A program made the translations under genes and the position numbers. The notes under the pieces are model-generated. The model was not told where the DNA came from. It made no database searches and saw only the letters and a program-made list of their open reading frames with translations. Shown piece after piece: positions 26,193 through 35,580 of a DNA stretch of 64,000 nt (the stretch's first letter is position 1; every line of letters starts with the position of its first letter). The stretch spans positions 1 through 64,000 of the forward strand of contig CAWBQT010000003.1 in the NCBI GenBank assembly GCA_963790875.1. The letters run 5' to 3'. Source of the DNA: AP-15 sp963790875 (GTDB lineage Bacteria > Pseudomonadota > Alphaproteobacteria > ATCC43930 > CGMCC-115725).

Positions 26193-27206
26193 GTGAATAA
26201 AACTATACGCTATGTGCTCCTGGCGCTCGCCGCGAGCCTTGCGGGATCGCTCGGTCCTCTTTACAAAATGTCACATGCGCAGACGGCTAGCGCGCCCTTG
26301 GTCGGGCTCTTCCAGGGGGGGCCGCCCGATAACCCCTCTTTTCCGACGTATATGGGCTACGAGCCCTACTATACGGTGAATAACTCTTACATGAACGTGG
26401 TCGGCGTCAGCTCGAACCCGTGCTGGCAGAACGGGGGGTATCCGACCGTGGCCGCGGTCGGGCATTTTGACGCTAATGTCAGCGGCATCAATGATCCGGT
26501 GGCGGCTGCGAACGGTAGCTATAATGGGATTTACGCAAATTACGCGGCCAACATCATCGGTCCCTGCGCCAGCACGATTTACGCATTGCGGGTAGACTGG
26601 GAGTGGGCCGGTAACTGGTTCGACTTCAGCCCGTATTATTATCAAGTTGGAAGCTATTATTCTCCGTGGATTAGCCCCGCAACGTGGATTGCCGGTTTTC
26701 AGAATTTCGTTAATGCTATCCGCTCCAACCCGGCGACCGCCAATATCAAGATCGCGTGGGATTACCCAACGACGCTGATCTACGGTAGTAACGTCATGGC
26801 ATATTACCCTGGCGACGCCTATGTCGATATCATCTCTTCCGATGTTTATTTTAATCCGCAATGGAACGGAGCCACTTCGGCGGCTGCGTGGAATAATATG
26901 AATCAACCCGGCGGGATCAACGATTGGGCATCCTTCGCCGCCGCGCACGGCAAGCCGATGGCCGTCTGGGAATGGTGTGACGAGTACACCGACGGCTACA
27001 ATCTTACGCAGTTCTCAAACTGGATCAAGGCCAACAATTTTGTCGCCCAGAGCTACTGGGACTACGCCAGCCCGACAAACTGTAAACTGCAGAATAACCC
27101 GAGCGCCTATAACGCTTATATCGCCGCATGGCAAAACTGGACAGCAAGCGGCACATATTGGGGTGGCATAATCCCGGTGGGTCCCAACATACCCTGGGGA
27201 TATTGA
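26193..27206 (+). CDS. Secreted GH26-like glycoside hydrolase
   Basis: 337 residues from GTG 26193, chosen because GAGAAGG lies upstream and it yields a good signal peptide (VLLALAASLAGSLG, likely cleaved after SHAQ at residue 30). The rest is a beta/alpha-barrel rich in Trp and Tyr. LRVDWEWAGNWFDFSP puts a candidate acid/base at Glu137, and KPMAVWEWCDEYTDG puts a candidate nucleophile at Glu260. Both match the arrangement of GH26 mannanases and related lyase-like hydrolases. It probably trims or releases the polysaccharide made by this locus outside the cytoplasm. The substrate cannot be inferred. Confidence 0.75.
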   Translation: MNKTIRYVLLALAASLAGSLGPLYKMSHAQTASAPLVGLFQGGPPDNPSFPTYMGYEPYYTVNNSYMNVVGVSSNPCWQNGGYPTVAAVGHFDANVSGINDPVAAANGSYNGIYANYAANIIGPCASTIYALRVDWEWAGNWFDFSPYYYQVGSYYSPWISPATWIAGFQNFVNAIRSNPATANIKIAWDYPTTLIYGSNVMAYYPGDAYVDIISSDVYFNPQWNGATSAAAWNNMNQPGGINDWASFAAAHGKPMAVWEWCDEYTDGYNLTQFSNWIKANNFVAQSYWDYASPTNCKLQNNPSAYNAYIAAWQNWTASGTYWGGIIPVGPNIPWGY

Positions 27207-27285
27207 TAGTGAGGCCGCGGACAGGGCCGCCCACCGCTCGGATCGCCTTCCTTAGCTTCGCGCTGTGAGATCGGACCCTCCCCTT

Positions 27286-27295
27286 GCGGGGAGGG
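27286..27295 (+). repeat. 10-bp target-site duplication, left
   Basis: GCGGGGAGGG immediately left of the IS4-family element, repeated exactly at 28764-28773. Confidence 0.9.
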
Positions 27296-28763
27296 CTACG
27301 GGATTCACACATCTTGTTCGGTAAATTCAATGTCTTACCGACATTGCAATGTGAAATCCGGCGGTCATTGCGGCAAGCTTGTCCGAGCCGGCGCGCATGG
27401 TCTTCGGTCCGGGCGGTTTGTAATAGCAATTCCAGCCGCCGAGCCGGGCGACGATCCAGGCCAGCCAGGGCAGCGAGCCGGCCGCGTGCGGGTTTTTCTG
27501 GCGTTGCGTCTTGCCCTCCAGGGTCGGCCCAATGGCGGCTGCCGCCTGCAAAACCGCGGGCTCGGCGACGTCGCTGCCGGGCCGCTCGCCGCCGTCGCGG
27601 GCATCGACCAGCTGGATGGTGCGCACCGCGGCGCCGATCGCCAGTGCCGTCATCTTGAACAAGCGGTCGGCGCCATGCGTCTGCAGATCGGGCAAACCCA
27701 GGCCATCGTTCTTGCAAGCCCGGAAGGTCTGCTCGATCCGCCAGCGCAGGCGATAAAACTGCGCGATCTGTTGTGCGCCGCCGCCAAGTCCGGCGCCGGC
27801 AAGGTCGTGAGCAGCCGCCAATGGACCGCATCCACGCCTGGCGGCGGCTGTTCTTCGCGCACCTCGACCAGGGTGAGATCGAGGCCGCGCGGATCGGCGC
27901 GATCGGCGCCATTGCGCGGCCGGGCGACGCGCACCGTGCCGGCGCGCAGGCTGACCTGCGCCAGGCGCCCCTTTTCACCGGGGCCGCGCGCGCCGATTGT
28001 GACCGCATCCTGGCCCAGCACTGGCCAGGATGCGGCGCCGGCAAACAGCCGACCGCCACCGGCCAGGGCACGGTCCTGGGCCGCCCGCACCAACAACTCG
28101 ACGCCGGCGGGGCGCCGGGCGAACACACCAAAGATGTCGCTCTCGCGGTCCCCCACCACGATCACTTGGCTGGCGCCGGCGGCCCGCTCCGCCACGACTT
28201 GCGCCGTGCTCAACCAACGCTGCGATTCCTTGTCTTTAAGCGCGCGTTTGCGCCGGGCGCTGACCCGGCCGGCCTGGCGCGTCCACACCGCCGCGTCCAG
28301 CAGGCCGACAACCGCCTCATCGGCGGCATCAACCGCCACCGCCGCATGCAGAAAAAACCCCGGCGTCTTGCCATCACCCGCCGGCCCAACCCGTGCCGCG
28401 CCCGCGCCCGGCCGCTGAAATTCACCTCCGTCGTGTCCTGCGCCACGATGATCCGCTGCCCGCGACAGCGTTCCGCGGTCCGTTCACTCAGCGTCGTGAT
28501 GATCTCCCCGGTGCTCACCTGCGGCGAATCAAGAAACCGGTGCGCCGCAATCTCGCCCTTCCGATCGCCGCCGACCTTGCGCAAGCACAAAGATCCAAGG
28601 GCAACGATCCGGTCGAACAGCCAAGTGCCGCGCGCCGCACGCCGCGCATCGCCGAAGTCACCATCCCCTCACATGGCATTATCATCGACGCTCTCCCCCA
28701 ACCCCATCTGGGAGCATGAGCGCAACATGACCCCAGATCTAGCAAGATGTGTGAATGCCGTAG
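27296..28763 (-). mobile_element. IS4-family insertion sequence, decayed
   Basis: 1468 bp. The ends are 21-bp inverted repeats with one mismatch: CTACGGGATTCACACATC... at 27296-27316 and its complement at 28743-28763. A perfect 10-bp duplication, GCGGGGAGGG, flanks it (27286-27295 and 28764-28773). Removing the element and one duplication restores a perfect 11-bp-stem palindrome (GGACCCTCCCC, TTGC, then its complement), so the element went into a hairpin. It carries one frameshifted transposase gene. Confidence 0.93.
27327..28690 (-). pseudogene. IS4-family transposase, frameshifted
   Basis: Three successive frames give one Tn5-like transposase. Frame 1 (28690 to ~28395): FGDARRAARGTWLFDRIVAL, GEIAAHRFLDSPQVSTGEII, then VAQDTTEVNF (first Asp). 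Frame 2 (~28390 to 27790): AVVGLLDAAVWTR, VVGDRESDIFGVF (second Asp). Frame 3 (27790 to 27327): QFYRLRWRIEQTFRACKNDG, the YREK signature with the catalytic Glu. At least two frameshifts and no start codon in the first frame mean it is dead. The large plus-strand ORF running through here into 30220 is a shadow upstream of a real gene. Confidence 0.88.
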
Positions 28764-28773
28764 GCGGGGAGGG
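28764..28773 (+). repeat. 10-bp target-site duplication, right
   Basis: GCGGGGAGGG, identical to 27286-27295. Confidence 0.9.
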
Positions 28774-29038
28774 TCCGGGAGGGGTCGCGATCGTCGTGTG
28801 CAGCAGAGGACCTCCGGTCGGTCACCACGCATCCCGTGCGTCCTATTGGTCGCTCTGGCTCGAAAGCTCGCGATCTCACTTTCGTAATATGTCGAGTGGA
28901 GTTCTTGTTCCGAACGGGATCATCACGATCAAGACCACACTACACGGGTCCGTCGCCGCCCGACCCGCCAAACTTCTGGTCCGCCGGCAGCCGGCAAATG
29001 CTTGCTGCTGGACCTCAGAGGGTGGTAGACATCCGAAA

Positions 29039-30220
29039 ATGAAGATCCTGCTTTTGTCTCATGCGCCGAACAACATAACTTTCGGCGCGTCGAGGGTATA
29101 TCGCGAATTACACGAAGGGCTGTCCGCGAAGGGACACTCGGTGCGAACCTGGCACAAGGAGGATTTCCAACCCTGGCGGCTCAGGGCGGCGCAGCAGGTT
29201 GTCGACAGGCTGCTGCTGCCCGAGTTCATGGCATGGCGCGTCCGTGCCGAGGCCCAATCCGGTTATGACGTGGTAATGGCGTCGTCGGGTACGGGCTACG
29301 CGTTGTTTCGGTCAATGCGCTCGCGTAAGAATCGGCCGCTGTTCGTCAATCACTCGCACGGGCTTTGGGTGTTCGATTCCCAGGCTCGGATCGACGAACA
29401 CCTGACCGGCCGGGCTCCCCTGCCCCTGCTTTACCGAAACCTCGTCGTAGCAACCGGCCCGATCAAGGGCGCCTGGGATGCGCGCGCTAGCCGCTACGCC
29501 GACCTCACTGTGGTGCAGAACGACCGTGACTATGACTTTCTGATGCGCTCAGGCCTCGCTCTCGATCGGTTGGTAAAAATTCCCCCGGGCATCCACCCGG
29601 AGATCTTGGCGGCGAGTGGCGCGGCGCCTCCGCCGGCGGCACGGGCGGCCTCATCGCTACTATGGTTAGGCACCTGGGACACCCGAAAGGGGGCCGAAGC
29701 GCTTCCTGTCGCATTCGACCTCATCCTCGCTCAGGTGCCGGAGGCGACCTTGACCATCGCCGGTACGCATCGGCCGGAAACCGAGATCCGGCGCTGCTTT
29801 AGCGCTGCGGCCGCTGAGCGCCTTCGGATAATCCCAACGATCAGCTCTATACCGGACCAGGCGAGAGAGTTCGCGCGGCACGCGATATTTCTGTTTCCCT
29901 CGCTCTCCGAAGGCTACGGCCTCGCATTGGTGGAGGCGATGGCACTCGGCCTGGCCGCCGTCACCACACTTACCGGTGTCGGCGCCGACGCCTTGTGCCA
30001 CCGCGAGACGGCCATGATCGTTCCGCCCGCCAATGCGGTGCATCTCGCGCGCGCCGTCGTCGCGCTGATCCGAGACGACGCGTTGCGGCACAGAATAGCG
30101 ACCCAGGGCCAGGAATTGGTCCGAACCTTCACGATGGCTCAGCAGATAGCGGATTACGAGAAGGCGTTCGAAGAAGCACTGCGTGGGCAACTCCTTTTGC
30201 AGAACGGGCGCTCGCGCTAG
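29039..30220 (+). CDS. Family 4 glycosyltransferase
   Basis: 393 residues, GT-B fold. The N-terminal half starts MKILLLSHAPNNITFGASRV; the C-terminal half has LLWLGTWDTRKGAEALPVAF and ends with the GT4 donor-binding segment FLFPSLSEGYGLALVEAMAL (E-x7-E), followed by GLAAVTTLTGVGADAL. The start is ATG 29039; an open frame continues upstream to 27773 only because it is antisense to the IS4 transposase. It would add a sugar during glycan assembly. Confidence 0.9.
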   Translation: MKILLLSHAPNNITFGASRVYRELHEGLSAKGHSVRTWHKEDFQPWRLRAAQQVVDRLLLPEFMAWRVRAEAQSGYDVVMASSGTGYALFRSMRSRKNRPLFVNHSHGLWVFDSQARIDEHLTGRAPLPLLYRNLVVATGPIKGAWDARASRYADLTVVQNDRDYDFLMRSGLALDRLVKIPPGIHPEILAASGAAPPPAARAASSLLWLGTWDTRKGAEALPVAFDLILAQVPEATLTIAGTHRPETEIRRCFSAAAAERLRIIPTISSIPDQAREFARHAIFLFPSLSEGYGLALVEAMALGLAAVTTLTGVGADALCHRETAMIVPPANAVHLARAVVALIRDDALRHRIATQGQELVRTFTMAQQIADYEKAFEEALRGQLLLQNGRSR

Positions 30221-30327
30221 TCTGAGGTTTGTCGTCTACTGCATCTCGCAACCAACCGGGGCAACGATAATCGTGGCCCCCTAAACCGGGAGAAGCCGGG
30301 AGTGCAGCGCACGACGCATTGACGATA

Positions 30328-31354
30328 TTACGTGAAAATAGCGAATAAATCTGCTACTAGCGCCTTCCATCCCTGGCCTCCGCGCCTTTCGGTTCCATAT
30401 GCCCCCCCGTAGATCAGTTTGCTAAGCTCAGCCACCTTAGTAGCAAACCCCTGACATTCTCTGATTGATACTCTGCACCGTATGTCATTAGCCAGCTTTT
30501 TGTATTGTATCGCAGCTGCTCGTGCGTTTTCCCTCATCTCTCCATGTGTGATGGCCTCTGCTTCCGCAAAGAATTTTGCTCGGCGATCGAACGACTTCAG
30601 CGTGACGAAGGGAAGGACCCTAGAGTGATATTCAAATCTTGATTTGATCGCTTCAAGGGGCTTCGCCGGAGGTTTCCAACCGAATAAATTCTGTCCATGT
30701 TGCCGATATAGCACAAGCGGTTCATCTAAATAGGCAACCCGCCCCATTCCGGAAGCAAGCCCATAAAACCATTCATCGTGGCATTCCGGCAAATTTTCGC
30801 CGACAGAATTATTAAAAGAAACGGACTCCTGCCACCCAGCACTAAAGTCTAAGAATCCGTCTAAATGCCATTGTAAAACCTAACGGCACAAGTCGGGGAC
30901 TGCGCTTCGGCCTATGGATTCCGGTTTGATACGGTCGACCGTGGTTGCCGTTATCCACAAGAACCCGTAGCTCTCGGTCAATCACGCGGAAATTGTGATG
31001 ACAAAGCAATACGCTGGGCTCATCAAATGGGACAATACAGCGCTGAATTTTGGCAGGAAGCCAAATGTCGTCTTGATCACAGAATGCGATTAGTTCGGAG
31101 CTGCAGAGGTTCGCAGCCTTTTGAAAATTCTTTCGGACACCAAGACGCTCCGAGTTAACAAACAATCGTACCGGAAACGAAGATTGTTCAGCAAATTTTC
31201 TAATAATATTGACTGTTCGGTCGGTGGATCTATCATCGCAAATGATCAGCTCGGAAGGGAGATATGTTTGAGCGCCGAGACTACTCAATTGGGCACTAAT
31301 GAAATCTTCACCATTGTACGTACACATAGCGATCGATATGCCTGCTTGGGGCAT
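30328..31354 (-). pseudogene. Family 2 glycosyltransferase, frameshifted
   Basis: From ATG 31354: ISIAMCTYNGEDFISAQLSS, LIICDDRSTDRTVNII, ELIAFCDQDDIWLPAKI (metal site) and PLGFTMAFRR, then the frame ends at 30842. The next frame continues with FLDFSAGWQESV, ECHDEWFYGLASGMGRVAYL and PLVLYRQHGQNLFG, up to 30328. These are the expected following motifs (DEW and the HGQN region). A one-base indel near 30850-30860 breaks the gene. Its start is 5 bp after the methyltransferase stop at 31360, so the two formed an operon. The pair is notably A+T-rich for this window. Confidence 0.82.
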
Positions 31355-31359
31355 TCGGC

Positions 31360-32259
31360 TCACCCCGGCTGATGGCGGTACATTCTGGCGAGGAAGTCGG
31401 CCGAGCGTGACTTGGTCATCCGGTCCGAGCATAGGCGTCCGTTGGAAGCCCGCGCACGAAAAGTGTCGCGGAACGTACCACCTTTCGGAAACTTGCATCT
31501 CTCGATAATAATAAGATTTTTTACAAAGATAATTGACCAAATCTTCTCGGCAACACGAGCCAATTCCATATCCACACCACGCTCGGACTCGAATTCGTCG
31601 GCGTTCAAATACGGGACGAGAGCGAGGAAATAACCTATGCAAGTAGAGCTGAAGGCCGAACTATCAATGTGTGCGCCGTCCCATCCCCCGAAGCTCCAAA
31701 ACGAGGTCATTACATCCTCGATCACATAGAGGCCCCCGTCCTTCAAAGCGTCAAAAAGATGAGAGAAGGCAAAAAGTTGATGACCATTCAGGTGCGAGCC
31801 GTCGTCGATAATGATATCAAATGGTCCCTCTTGTTGTCGTAGTGCGACCAAGTCCGTCGTGCTCGATTGGTCCACTTGGTAGACGCGGGTGTTTGGTGTA
31901 GCAAGGTGCATCTTGCTTTCGATGTCACAAGCAACAATACAGCCCCGCGGAAAATAGGCCTGCCATGCGTTCAGCGACTGCCCCCCGAGGCGGAGGTCAT
32001 AACCCCCTACCCCGATTTCAAGAAGCTTGATCCGTCGGTAGCGAAAGCGGGCGAAGATACGAGCGTAGATATGGCCGTATCGGTGGCCGTCAGGGCTGTG
32101 CTTGTCGGAACCCGAAAAGTGGAGCAAGACTGGTAGCGGCATCGGCAGCCAGCAGATCATTGTCGCAACGGCGTGTCGTATCCGATATTTCTTCAAATCG
32201 CTCAAGAGATCTAAGCGCAACGCCACTTTTAGCCACTGACGAACATCAATTCCAATCAT
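31360..32259 (-). CDS. Class I SAM-dependent methyltransferase, demethylmacrocin O-methyltransferase-like
   Basis: 299 residues from ATG 32259 (ATG 32286 is also in frame). FSGSDKHSPDGHRYGHIYAR, LLEIGVGGYDLRLGGQSLNA with WQAYFPRGCIVACDIESK, and IIIDDGSHLNGHQLFAFSHL are the conserved blocks of the family that includes the macrolide sugar O-methyltransferase TylE. GGLYVIEDVMTSFW closes the core. It probably O-methylates a sugar of the glycan, for example a terminal residue. It is upstream of, and nearly contiguous with, the frameshifted GT2 gene. The AT-rich composition hints at horizontal acquisition with it. Confidence 0.82.
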   Translation of the reverse strand: MIGIDVRQWLKVALRLDLLSDLKKYRIRHAVATMICWLPMPLPVLLHFSGSDKHSPDGHRYGHIYARIFARFRYRRIKLLEIGVGGYDLRLGGQSLNAWQAYFPRGCIVACDIESKMHLATPNTRVYQVDQSSTTDLVALRQQEGPFDIIIDDGSHLNGHQLFAFSHLFDALKDGGLYVIEDVMTSFWSFGGWDGAHIDSSAFSSTCIGYFLALVPYLNADEFESERGVDMELARVAEKIWSIIFVKNLIIIERCKFPKGGTFRDTFRARASNGRLCSDRMTKSRSADFLARMYRHQPG

Positions 32260-32339
32260 TCTAACACCCTCTACCTCAGGGCGCACTCCCTATACTTTTA
32301 CCAATTATCAATGCATTGGCGCAAGTGGAGATGCGTGTT

Positions 32340-32556
32340 CCGGGAACATGTCAATCAACCGGTCGAAGAGCGAGTCTTTGAGACTTCGTCCTCCCGCGTC
32401 GCCGAGCATGCTTGCATGTTCGCGACGTCGCGAAGACCGCGCTGATATTCAGGCTGCCAGACGGTGCGGCCCCAAGCGCGGCTGCCAGTTCCACGGCAGC
32501 GCTTCGTCGAGCTTGCGGGCCGGATGCTCCGCGATTCGAGCCGAGACGTCGGGCCA
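32340..32556 (-). pseudogene. IS66 relic: tnpC C-terminus and passenger start
   Basis: The minus-strand frame WPDVSARIAEHPARKLDEAL, then PWNWQPRLGPHRLAA and a stop at 32449, equals the end of TnpC in the intact element (275 onward). The following sequence down to ~32340 (ISAVFATSRT) corresponds to the degraded passenger start. A separate, older IS66 insertion has been reduced to about 200 bp. Confidence 0.7.
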
Positions 32557-33097
32557 GCCAAGCCTGACCAGCTGCTGCCCTGGAACTGGCAGCCCGCCAA
32601 CGGCACCCGCGCCGCGACCTGACGCCGCCTGGCCTGTCAATCCTCAATCGGTCATCCCAGGGCAATAGGCGCTCGCGTCAGTAGCCAACGACTCCCGGCC
32701 GCCCACGACCTGTCCTCGCCACGCGCTTACGCGGGGTTCGAGCCGCTCGGGCCCGAACAGCCCCACGACCATGCTCGAAATCGTCGAGGACCGCTGCAGC
32801 CGTGGCGCCACCCTTATCACCAGCCAGATCTCGGTCGATAAATGGCCCGTATCGCGCGACAATCCGGATGAGGTCTGACCCCAGCCTCCATAAGGCCGCG
32901 CGTTGCCCGCAAAGCTTGGGGGCCCGGCCCGGCGCATAATCTCAGTCCTGCCGCAGCCTTTCCGTCGCGACGATGATCTGCGGCCGCCGGGCATGCTTCC
33001 GCCCGTTGTTGCAGTCGGCCGTGACTGCCTCCGGCGCTCGACAGCGCTCGCAATCTTCCGCCCAAGCCGAACTTCGACATCCTCCCGCATCCCCGGA
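32557..33097. other. Degenerate DNA next to the IS66 relic
   Basis: No gene recognised. The minus-strand frame 32644-33120 is open but shows no family motif. Likely further remains of mobile DNA. Confidence 0.4.
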
Positions 33098-34060
33098 TCA
33101 TCGCAGGATACCAGACCCATTGGAATCTTTTGTTTCGATCATACCAACCGGAGACGTTTCAATAATTCGTCGCGCTTTGGCGAACGCCCGCACTTGAGCG
33201 AACTGGAATCGTCGATCGAGACCGCGATGGAGAAGGATCGCCTTAAAAAACCTCAGCAGCACTCCCAAATCGCTTGCAAATTGTAGCTGTTTCCCCTGCC
33301 ACTTGTAATCGATAAGCAAATCAGAGAGTGTTATTCCTTCTGCCAACCGTATCAGGTAGTCTTCTGAAATGCGATGCTTTGGGATGAGGTGTCTTATCTT
33401 GAGCTCTGGGAAGATACCGATGCCGAAACCGCGAGCACAGGAGACATGCGCGATTTCCTTATCTTCGCCGCTTGCAAGGGAGTCTCCTTGGCGACCGGTT
33501 ATTTGAATGGACGATCGCTCATAGAAACGGCAGTAGGCGCTGGCGACTTCCTTGCGTACGCATAATCCGGCGCCCCAGGGGATTGTATCCGGAATACAAA
33601 TGAAATTGCTCCAGCGCGGTCCCGCTGCATCGCGTAGCGCCAGGAACGAAAGATAAGCTTCCAGATATTCCGGCGGCTCGACCTCGTAATCGCCCTTGAT
33701 GCAACCGCTGCCCCACGCACCCAGCAAAGGCCACTCCTGCTTGATTTTCACGGCTTCCGAAAGATACGTTTTGTCCAAAACATTGTCGTCATCGACGAAG
33801 ACGATGAGGTCGGCGGCGGCCTCGCGCATGCCGCGCCGTCGGGCCGGCGCAATGCCGAGTTCGCTCTCTGTGATGTTCCGCGCCCGCGGATGCGACGAGA
33901 TATCGCAACTGCCCGCCACTGGCACGTTCGACGCATTATCGATAATCAGAAGTTCCCATCTGTCGGGGGACAGCGTCTGATTGCCCAGCGCCTCCAATAC
34001 CCGGGCTAAATAATCCGGCCGCGGGTTACGCGTGCAGATGACTACGGAAAGATCCAGCAT
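33098..34060 (-). CDS. Family 2 glycosyltransferase (paralogue of 24819-25907)
   Basis: 320 residues: MLDLSVVICTRNPRPDYLAR, LLIIDNASNVPVA, IVFVDDDNVLDKTYL (metal motif), GAWGSGCIKGDYEVEPPEYL, WGAGLCVRKEVASAYC and GEDKEIAHVSCARGFGIGIF. It matches the gene at 24819-25907 residue for residue over most of its length but is inverted and stops at a normal end (DSNGSGILR). The pair arose by duplication and probably still differ in acceptor. Confidence 0.88.
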   Translation of the reverse strand: MLDLSVVICTRNPRPDYLARVLEALGNQTLSPDRWELLIIDNASNVPVAGSCDISSHPRARNITESELGIAPARRRGMREAAADLIVFVDDDNVLDKTYLSEAVKIKQEWPLLGAWGSGCIKGDYEVEPPEYLEAYLSFLALRDAAGPRWSNFICIPDTIPWGAGLCVRKEVASAYCRFYERSSIQITGRQGDSLASGEDKEIAHVSCARGFGIGIFPELKIRHLIPKHRISEDYLIRLAEGITLSDLLIDYKWQGKQLQFASDLGVLLRFFKAILLHRGLDRRFQFAQVRAFAKARRIIETSPVGMIETKDSNGSGILR

Positions 34061-34126
34061 CTAATCCCTCGATCGTCGAAATTTGTCATGGCGGCCTTGT
34101 CGCGGGCCTTCCAATTCACACTTTTC

Positions 34127-34858
34127 TCAGTTACTCGCTTTGCTGGAGCGGCGGAATATAGCGTCGATCTCAACTAACGACACGGGATCCTCTTTCAGCC
34201 AACCGACTGGGGTTAGCTGAGCCAAAACAAAACCCGCTTGGCTCATATAGTCGAGCGCGTCAGAAAGCGGCCAGGTGTCCTTGTAGAGATGGACGATTGG
34301 CAATTCGAGCTGTACACCTATGATCTGCGTCAAGGCCTCGCGCGCGCCTTCGAGAACCGGGCGCTCATACCCCTGTGTATCGATCTTGAGGAACACCGTC
34401 CGGTCGCGGAACGGCGCGAAGAAACCATCTAAACACGCGATACGCACTTCCTCGCGGTAGATAACGGCAACGCCGCGCGGGTCGAAAGCCTGCGCTGCCG
34501 ACGCCTGATCCAATATTGAACTAAATAGGTTGTGGCGACTCACGTTGAGCACCGCGCGGCCGGCGGTAGCACCTAGCGCCAAGTTATGAACCTGCCAATC
34601 TCCGTCGTCTTCCGACGTCGTCTTGAGTTCTTGATAGGCCGCTTCCATCGGTTCGAAAGAGACAATTTTTCCCCGGTAACCAGAGTCACGCAGCATTTTC
34701 CCAAACTGTCCGATGTTGGCGCCAACATCAAGCACAACGTCGACCCCCCGCGCAACAAGGAAGTCCATCAGGTCTGGGAGCCGACCCGGTCCAGTTCGCC
34801 GGATGGCAAACCCAAACCGTCGCAGGCCTCGCTTGACGACACCTTTTATTTCGATCAT
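34127..34858 (-). CDS. FkbM family methyltransferase
   Basis: 243 residues from ATG 34858 (the frame stays open to 35086 without family sequence). LVARGVDVVLDVGANIGQFG is the SAM-binding motif, KIVSFEPMEAAYQELKTTSE the second, and FLKIDTQGYERPVLEGAREA the FkbM signature, followed by LELPIVHLY. It most likely O-methylates a sugar in the glycan. It lies 66 bp downstream of the GT2 at 33098-34060 when read along the window, but upstream of it in transcription. Confidence 0.9.
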   Translation of the reverse strand: MIEIKGVVKRGLRRFGFAIRRTGPGRLPDLMDFLVARGVDVVLDVGANIGQFGKMLRDSGYRGKIVSFEPMEAAYQELKTTSEDDGDWQVHNLALGATAGRAVLNVSRHNLFSSILDQASAAQAFDPRGVAVIYREEVRIACLDGFFAPFRDRTVFLKIDTQGYERPVLEGAREALTQIIGVQLELPIVHLYKDTWPLSDALDYMSQAGFVLAQLTPVGWLKEDPVSLVEIDAIFRRSSKASN

Positions 34859-35162
34859 CGACGCTTTCGCCTGTTGCCCAGCTCCTTTACGTCCGACAGT
34901 TCTACAAGTCCATACCGCAAATCCAATTTGCCAACTGAAAGATGGTTGTAGTGCAGCATGTAGCAACGCGAGCGTGGTCCGGCTGTCTTCAATTCGCGGC
35001 AACCTCCTCCGCCGCCGGCACCGCCACGGCGCCACCCCGTTAACTTTCCTGCCTCGGCGCGAGAGAGTGTTGCGCTTTAGTGCCAAATTACCTGACAGGC
35101 GACCCCGCGCCCGGGCCCCGTGTCGAGGGCCCTATCATCTGAAACTGCTTCACCGGCCGCAA

Positions 35163-35440
35163 GGTTGGATGCCCGAGGGCGGCGCTGCGACGCTCGCCTT
35201 TTGCTGGGCGCATCCCGGCCCTCGCTAGCACATGTTCTGCGGCGACATTGCTACGACATCGCCAAATGCGGCGTCGCGCCGCTCCTCGCCGCGCTCAAGA
35301 GCCGGCTCGAAACGCAAAACTCGTCCGCGCCGCCGCAAAATCGGCTATCGCCGCCGCCTTCCGCTGCGGCCTCAATCAGTGGGACGGCCTAGCCCTCTAT
35401 CTCGAAGACGGCCGCATCGAGATCGACACCAACGCCATCG
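35163..35440 (+). pseudogene. IS66 tnpC relic, plus strand
   Basis: Pieces of TnpC appear in shifting plus-strand frames: GWMPEGGAATLAFCWAH (35163-35213), CYDIAKCGVAPLLAALKSRL (~35244 on), and NQWDGLALYLEDGRIEIDTN (~35365-35430, matching the 'LEDGR(I/V)E.D.N' block near the catalytic Glu). The catalytic ERxxRP part is missing. The neighbouring relic at 35445-35559 is the preceding part of the same kind of gene on the opposite strand. Confidence 0.65.
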
Positions 35441-35444
35441 GTAA

Positions 35445-35559
35445 GCATGGCAGCGATAGGGTCGGCCATCTGCTTGTAGACCGAGTAGCCACCGCATTGC
35501 ACGATGCCCGCATAGCCGGCGAGCGGCCTCGACCCGAGCATGGTGCCGCGCTCGGGCAT
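35445..35559 (-). pseudogene. IS66 tnpC relic, minus strand
   Basis: The minus-strand frame reads LGSRPLAGYAGIVQCGGYSV, then YKQMADP, matching the TnpC segment around the second catalytic Asp (HLAGYAGILQADAFAGYNKLY in the intact copy), with Asp replaced by Cys-Gly. It abuts the plus-strand relic, so an inversion has joined two halves of a dead tnpC. Confidence 0.6.
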
Positions 35560-35580
35560 CCGACCCCAGAAAACAGAAAA

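Noticed and set aside
27773..29038. N-terminal 422 codons of a plus-strand frame leading into the GT4
   Set aside because: This stretch is antisense to the IS4 transposase; the GT4 homology starts only at ATG 29039.
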